From the NCBI GenBank assembly GCA_900550955.1, contig URUF01000044.1, positions 1 to 16,788 on the forward strand: DNA of 16,788 nucleotides, read 5' to 3'. Position numbers and translations under genes: made by a program. Source of the stretch: an uncultured Eubacteriales bacterium. Its GTDB lineage: Bacteria; Bacillota; Clostridia; Christensenellales; Aristaeellaceae. Below, in pieces: positions 13,906 to 16,788 of this stretch. Each line of letters begins with the position of its first letter. Positions within the stretch are counted from its first letter, which is position 1. The notes under the pieces were generated by a model. The model had not been told where the DNA came from and ran no database searches. It saw nothing but the letters and a program-made list of their open reading frames with translations.

Positions 13906-14871
13906 ATGTTTGTTCCTGTTTTGTTGTTTGGAATCGGCCTTCTGTTCCTTATCAAGGGCGGCGATTGGTTTGTGGACGGCGCTACCGCCATCGCGCACCG
14001 CTTCCATGTTTCCGAGCTGCTGATTGGCGCAACAGTGGTATCCATCGGCACCACGCTGCCGGAGGTGATGGTTTCCGCCGCCTCCGCCATAGGCGGCCAT
14101 GGCGAAATCGCTTATGGCAACGCCATAGGCTCCGTCATTTGCAATACGGCGCTGATTGCGGCGCTCACCATCGCCATCCGTCCCTCCGCCGTGGATAAAA
14201 AGGCGCTTCGCATGCCGGTGGCCTTCTTTTTTGCCGCTGCGGTTATTTATGCGCTTACCGCCTATCTGGCCGGGTATTTCAGCCGCGCGATTGGGCTTGT
14301 GCTGCTGGCGATGTTCGCGGTGTATCTTTATCTGACCATTTCCCAGGCCCGCAGGGAATCCGCCGCGCCGGCGCAGGCTGCGCCGGAAGCTGCGCAGGAT
14401 CCCCTTTGGCGCGAAGTGCTGCTGCTTGTTACCGGCGCGGCGCTGATTGCCGCGGGCGCGCACCTGCTGGTGGATAACGGCACGCTGATCGCTCAGGCGC
14501 TGGGCGTGCCAGAGTCCGTAATCGCGCTTACGTTTGTGGCGCTGGGCACATCGCTGCCGGAGCTGGTAACGGCGGTTACCTCGCTCATCAAGGGGCACAG
14601 CGCGCTTTCGCTGGGCAATATCATCGGCGCAAACCTGTTCAATCTGGTGCTGGTTAGCGGCACGGCCGCAACCCTCGCGCCCTTCACGCTGCCGCAGGGC
14701 AAAACCATCGGCGGCATGAACGCCTCGCTGGCGGTGGATATGCCGCTGATGTTTGCGGTGATGCTGCTTATCACCGTGCCCGCCCTGTGCAAGGGGCGCC
14801 TGTCCCGCTGGCAGGGCGTTACGCTGCTTTGCCTGTACGCGGCCTTCTGCGCGTTCCAATTCTTCTGCTAA
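13906..14871 (+). CDS. CaCA-family sodium/calcium (cation) exchanger
   Basis: A 321-residue membrane antiporter of the YrbG/NCX type, probably exporting calcium or a similar cation in exchange for sodium or protons. Two inverted alpha-repeats are visible: SIGTTLPEVMVSAASAIGGH with GNAIGSVICN, and ALGTSLPELVTAVTSLIKGH with GNIIGANLFN. Both keep the essential Glu of the (S/T)xPE motif. In the first repeat the usual GSN is GSV, which may affect ion selectivity. About ten hydrophobic segments are split by a loop at about 146-163 that is Ala/Pro-rich (ESAAPAQAAPEAAQD). The ATG at 13906 follows GGAGGCGAGGGG; the longer frame from 13873 overlaps the transcription start. It is first in an operon with an AraC-type regulator 21 bases downstream. 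Confidence 0.93.
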   Translation: MFVPVLLFGIGLLFLIKGGDWFVDGATAIAHRFHVSELLIGATVVSIGTTLPEVMVSAASAIGGHGEIAYGNAIGSVICNTALIAALTIAIRPSAVDKKALRMPVAFFFAAAVIYALTAYLAGYFSRAIGLVLLAMFAVYLYLTISQARRESAAPAQAAPEAAQDPLWREVLLLVTGAALIAAGAHLLVDNGTLIAQALGVPESVIALTFVALGTSLPELVTAVTSLIKGHSALSLGNIIGANLFNLVLVSGTAATLAPFTLPQGKTIGGMNASLAVDMPLMFAVMLLITVPALCKGRLSRWQGVTLLCLYAAFCAFQFFC

Positions 14872-14892
14872 GCCGGGGGAGCTTGTTGCCGC

Positions 14893-15735
14893 ATGATGGA
14901 TTTAAGCGCGCTGTACCAGCCCATTACGGCAACGCCCCTCAGCCCCGCGCAGCGCATTTTGGAGGCGCAGCCCGGCGAGGCGATGCGCCCGTATGTGCGC
15001 TGCTTTTGGCAGGAGGGCGATGCGTGCGCGCCCACGCTGGTGGTGCCCGATACCTGCATGGATCTGCTTTTCCGCTGGGACGCTGTCAGCGGCGGCTATG
15101 CCTGCTGCTTCAGCGCCCTGTATGACAAGCCGTTTTTTCTGCCCGCCGGCGCGCAGCGCGTGCCGGTTTCTTTTGCGATACGGTTTTACGCATGGTCCGC
15201 AGCGCTGTTCACGCGCGCGCCGCTGGCGGGCAGCCTACGCCTCTCCCTGGACGCGCGGGAGTATTTTGGGCCCCTTGTGCGCGACCTAACGCGCATGCTG
15301 CATCAAACGCCGGACTTTGCTTCGCGCTGCGCCAGGGCGGAGGGCCTGCTGTATGCGCGCATGGCCGCGCCGCAGCCGGACGCCGCCTTTGGCAACGCGG
15401 TATACGCCATTTTGCAGAGCCGGGGCCGCCTGCGCGCGCACGAGCTGGCAAAGGACGCGCACCTAAGCCTGCGCCAGCTGGAACGCCTGTTTCAGCGCTA
15501 TGCGGGCGTGCCGCCCAAGGCGCTCAGCGCCATGATACGCTATCAGTACCTATGGCGGGACGCGCTTTTCTTGCCGGACTTTCACATCCAGGACGCGGTG
15601 TACCGCTACGGCTATACAGATCAATCCCATCTGCTGCGCCAGTTTCGCGCGTATCACGGCCTGCCGCTCGGGCAGGCCCTGGCGCTGGCGCGCGGGGATG
15701 TCGCGTTTTTACAAGACGCATCCGCCCCTTTCTGA
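14893..15735 (+). CDS. AraC-family transcriptional regulator
   Basis: A 280-residue regulator. The N-terminal 115 residues look like the DUF6597-type sensing domain often found before AraC helices: PYVRCFWQ, then VVPDTCMDLLF, and SFAIRFYAWSAALF. The C-terminal two helix-turn-helix units (about 165-262) contain LRAHELAKDAHLSLRQLERLF with the conserved QLERxF, and IQDAVYRYGYTDQSHLLRQF, the typical AraC signature with the G(Y/F)xDQSHxxRxF pattern. Two ATG codons are adjacent (14893, 14896); GGGGGAG lies about 11 bases upstream of the first. It sits between the exchanger and the toroid gene on one transcript. Its ligand is unknown. It may control its own operon, but no operator repeat was evident at the promoter. 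Confidence 0.93.
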   Translation: MMDLSALYQPITATPLSPAQRILEAQPGEAMRPYVRCFWQEGDACAPTLVVPDTCMDLLFRWDAVSGGYACCFSALYDKPFFLPAGAQRVPVSFAIRFYAWSAALFTRAPLAGSLRLSLDAREYFGPLVRDLTRMLHQTPDFASRCARAEGLLYARMAAPQPDAAFGNAVYAILQSRGRLRAHELAKDAHLSLRQLERLFQRYAGVPPKALSAMIRYQYLWRDALFLPDFHIQDAVYRYGYTDQSHLLRQFRAYHGLPLGQALALARGDVAFLQDASAPF

Positions 15736-15763
15736 TACCCTAAGGCGCAAGGAGGGATGCATT

Positions 15764-16702
15764 ATGAACCTGACCCACGAAAGATTCCGTCAAATCGAAA
15801 GCTGGATCCTGCGCAACGGACGGCCGTTGGAGGCCGCGCGCTATGCCATGCGCTTCCAGGGCGAGGGCCCCGGGCGCTTCCTTGCGCTGCTGCGCCTGTA
15901 TCAAAATGCCGACGGAGGGTTTGGCCACGCGTTGGAGCCGGACGGCTGGAACCCCCATTCCACGCCCTATGGCACGCTAAGCGCGCTGAACCTGCTGCGC
16001 GAGGCTGGCGTGAGCGATTACGCCCATCCGCTCTATCAGGGCGCGCTTGCCTATCTTGCCAGCGGGGATGGCTTTGAGGACGGTTGCTGGCTTTTCAGCA
16101 TGCCCAGCAGCAACGATTATCCGCACGCCCCCTGGTGGGGCTACGACCCAGCGCTCAACCAGGCGGAAAGCCTTGGCCTGTCCGCCGCGCTGGCGGCCTT
16201 TGCCTTAAGCGCGTGCACTGCCGGTGAGCCGCTGTATCAAAAGGCGCTTGCGATTGCCCAACGCGCCTACGAGCGGCTCATGAGCGGCGCGAACCCCGGC
16301 GTGATGGGCATCGACGGCTTCATGGCCCTCAGGCCGCACTGGCAGGCGCTTTCCATCGCGCCGGATCTATCCGCAGTGGACGGGGTTTTGCATGCCATGG
16401 TGAACGCCGCCATCGTGCGCGATGCGGCGCTGTGGGAGCAATACGTGCCCCGGCCCTCCGCCGCTATCCAATCCCCGGACAGCCCATTTTATGCCGAAAA
16501 CCGCGCTGATTTGGAGAAGGAGCTTGACTACCTGATTGCCACCCTGCCTAAGGATGACGATGTGTGGCCCATTAACTGGTGCTGGTTCCAGGAGGGAGAG
16601 CGTTATCCCAAGGCCTTCGCCATCAGCGAAAGCTGGTGGAAGGCCTGGAAAGCCATTGAAAAGCTGTGCCTGCTGCGCGCTTTCGGCAGGATTGAGGGTT
16701 GA
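15764..16702 (+). CDS. alpha/alpha-toroid (terpenoid cyclase-like fold) protein, function unknown
   Basis: A 312-residue cytoplasmic protein without signal peptide or membrane segment. Residues 47-60 (QNADGGFGHALEPD) carry a QxxDGGFG element like the QW repeats of squalene/prenyltransferase-type toroids, followed by helical pairs (TLSALNLLREAG, LYQGALAYLA, LGLSAALAAFAL). Further features are the Trp-rich APWWGYDP (122-129), WPINWCWFQEGERYP (268-282) and SESWWKAWKAI (288-298). Related proteins are annotated as hypothetical or as prenyltransferase-like; no known catalytic Asp-rich motif of prenyltransferases is visible, so a catalytic role is uncertain. The ATG at 15764 follows AAGGAGGG. It lies 28 bases behind the AraC gene, suggesting co-transcription and perhaps regulation by it. 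A hairpin and a dispersed repeat follow the stop. Confidence 0.82.
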   Translation: MNLTHERFRQIESWILRNGRPLEAARYAMRFQGEGPGRFLALLRLYQNADGGFGHALEPDGWNPHSTPYGTLSALNLLREAGVSDYAHPLYQGALAYLASGDGFEDGCWLFSMPSSNDYPHAPWWGYDPALNQAESLGLSAALAAFALSACTAGEPLYQKALAIAQRAYERLMSGANPGVMGIDGFMALRPHWQALSIAPDLSAVDGVLHAMVNAAIVRDAALWEQYVPRPSAAIQSPDSPFYAENRADLEKELDYLIATLPKDDDVWPINWCWFQEGERYPKAFAISESWWKAWKAIEKLCLLRAFGRIEG

Positions 16703-16705
16703 AAC

Positions 16706-16733
16706 AGGCGGCGAGGAGAATGCCTCGCCGCCT
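16706..16733 (+). terminator. hairpin after the toroid gene
   Basis: AGGCGGCGAGG (16706-16716), loop AGAATG and CCTCGCCGCCT (16723-16733) make a perfect 11-bp stem three bases after the stop codon. It has no T-tract; the 41-bp repeat begins one base after the stem ends. Confidence 0.65.
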
Positions 16734-16734
16734 A

Positions 16735-16775
16735 GGCCGTCGAAAAAGCTCGCCTGCGGCGATCTTTTCCGCCGA
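16735..16775 (+). repeat. 41-bp dispersed repeat, copy 2 (terminator-like)
   Basis: Exact reverse complement of 15-55, and therefore in the same orientation relative to the gene it follows. Internal dyad: AAAAG (16744-16748), C, TCGCC (16750-16754), loop TGC, GGCGA (16758-16762), T, CTTTT (16764-16768). Flanking bases on both sides differ from copy 1, so the unit boundary is sharp. Confidence 0.85.
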
Positions 16776-16788
16776 GGATTGCGCCGTT

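Noticed and set aside
13858..14859. Long minus-strand open frame opposite the CaCA exchanger (333 codons)
   Set aside because: The sense strand encodes both alpha-repeats; the antisense translation is low-complexity His/Gln/Arg-rich sequence typical of GC-rich shadows.
1..16788. tRNA, rRNA or CRISPR array
   Set aside because: No cloverleaf with CCA-end context, no rRNA-like sequence and no regularly spaced repeats were seen by reading; a covariance-model scan was not possible here.

Overview
The window is a stretch of GC-rich bacterial chromosome, most likely from a high-GC Clostridia/Firmicutes lineage (the Christensenellales or Oscillospirales would fit; this is inference). The clues are strong AGGAGG-type ribosome binding sites, sigma-A promoters with near-consensus -35/-10 boxes, TTG and GTG starts, a glutamine synthetase-like gene paired with an ANTAR regulator, a class B sortase-like domain, an L,D-transpeptidase with FlgD-type Ig repeats, and a GufA-type ZIP transporter. 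I see no rRNA, tRNA, CRISPR array or phage genes. Thirteen protein genes and one transposase remnant are supported.

Layout. On the minus strand at the left are a secreted L,D-transpeptidase (66-1460) and, behind a strong terminator (1546-1611), a TVP38/TMEM64-family membrane protein, an OmpR-type response regulator and a sensor kinase. These three are transcribed in that order (4347 down to 1627) with overlapping ends. Divergent from them is a ZIP metal transporter (4533-5333), whose Shine-Dalgarno sequence lies in one arm of a perfect 9-bp inverted repeat. Its terminator (5347-5380) is followed by a visibly AT-richer segment. That segment holds a secreted two-module protein of unknown function (5485-7110) with its own promoter, and then a broken IS30-type transposase (7234-7631, minus). 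Next is a likely two-gene operon (7719-11546): a secreted protein that fuses a degenerate class B sortase-like domain to a C39-like cysteine peptidase, followed by a CtpE-like P-type ATPase. After a hairpin-rich intergenic region, a glutamine synthetase-like gene and an ANTAR-domain regulator run on the minus strand (13715 down to 11826). Divergent from glnA, and driven by a TTGACA-N17-TAGAAT promoter, are a CaCA-type cation exchanger, an AraC-type regulator and an alpha/alpha-toroid protein (13906-16702).

How the genes may work together. The left half is largely envelope-oriented: peptidoglycan cross-linking, a VTT-family membrane protein co-transcribed with a two-component system, and secreted proteins. 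Three separate cation transporters (ZIP, P-type ATPase, CaCA exchanger) occur within 10.5 kb, each in a different transcription unit. The GS-like/ANTAR pair points to nitrogen control by RNA binding, but both proteins have changes at residues that are normally conserved.

The most notable points are the pseudo-sortase/C39 fusion, a perfect 41-bp repeat in inverted orientation at the two ends of the window (each copy directly behind a hairpin after a stop codon, and each able to fold as a terminator), the AT-rich insert with an internally duplicated secreted protein, and the altered active site of the GS-like enzyme.
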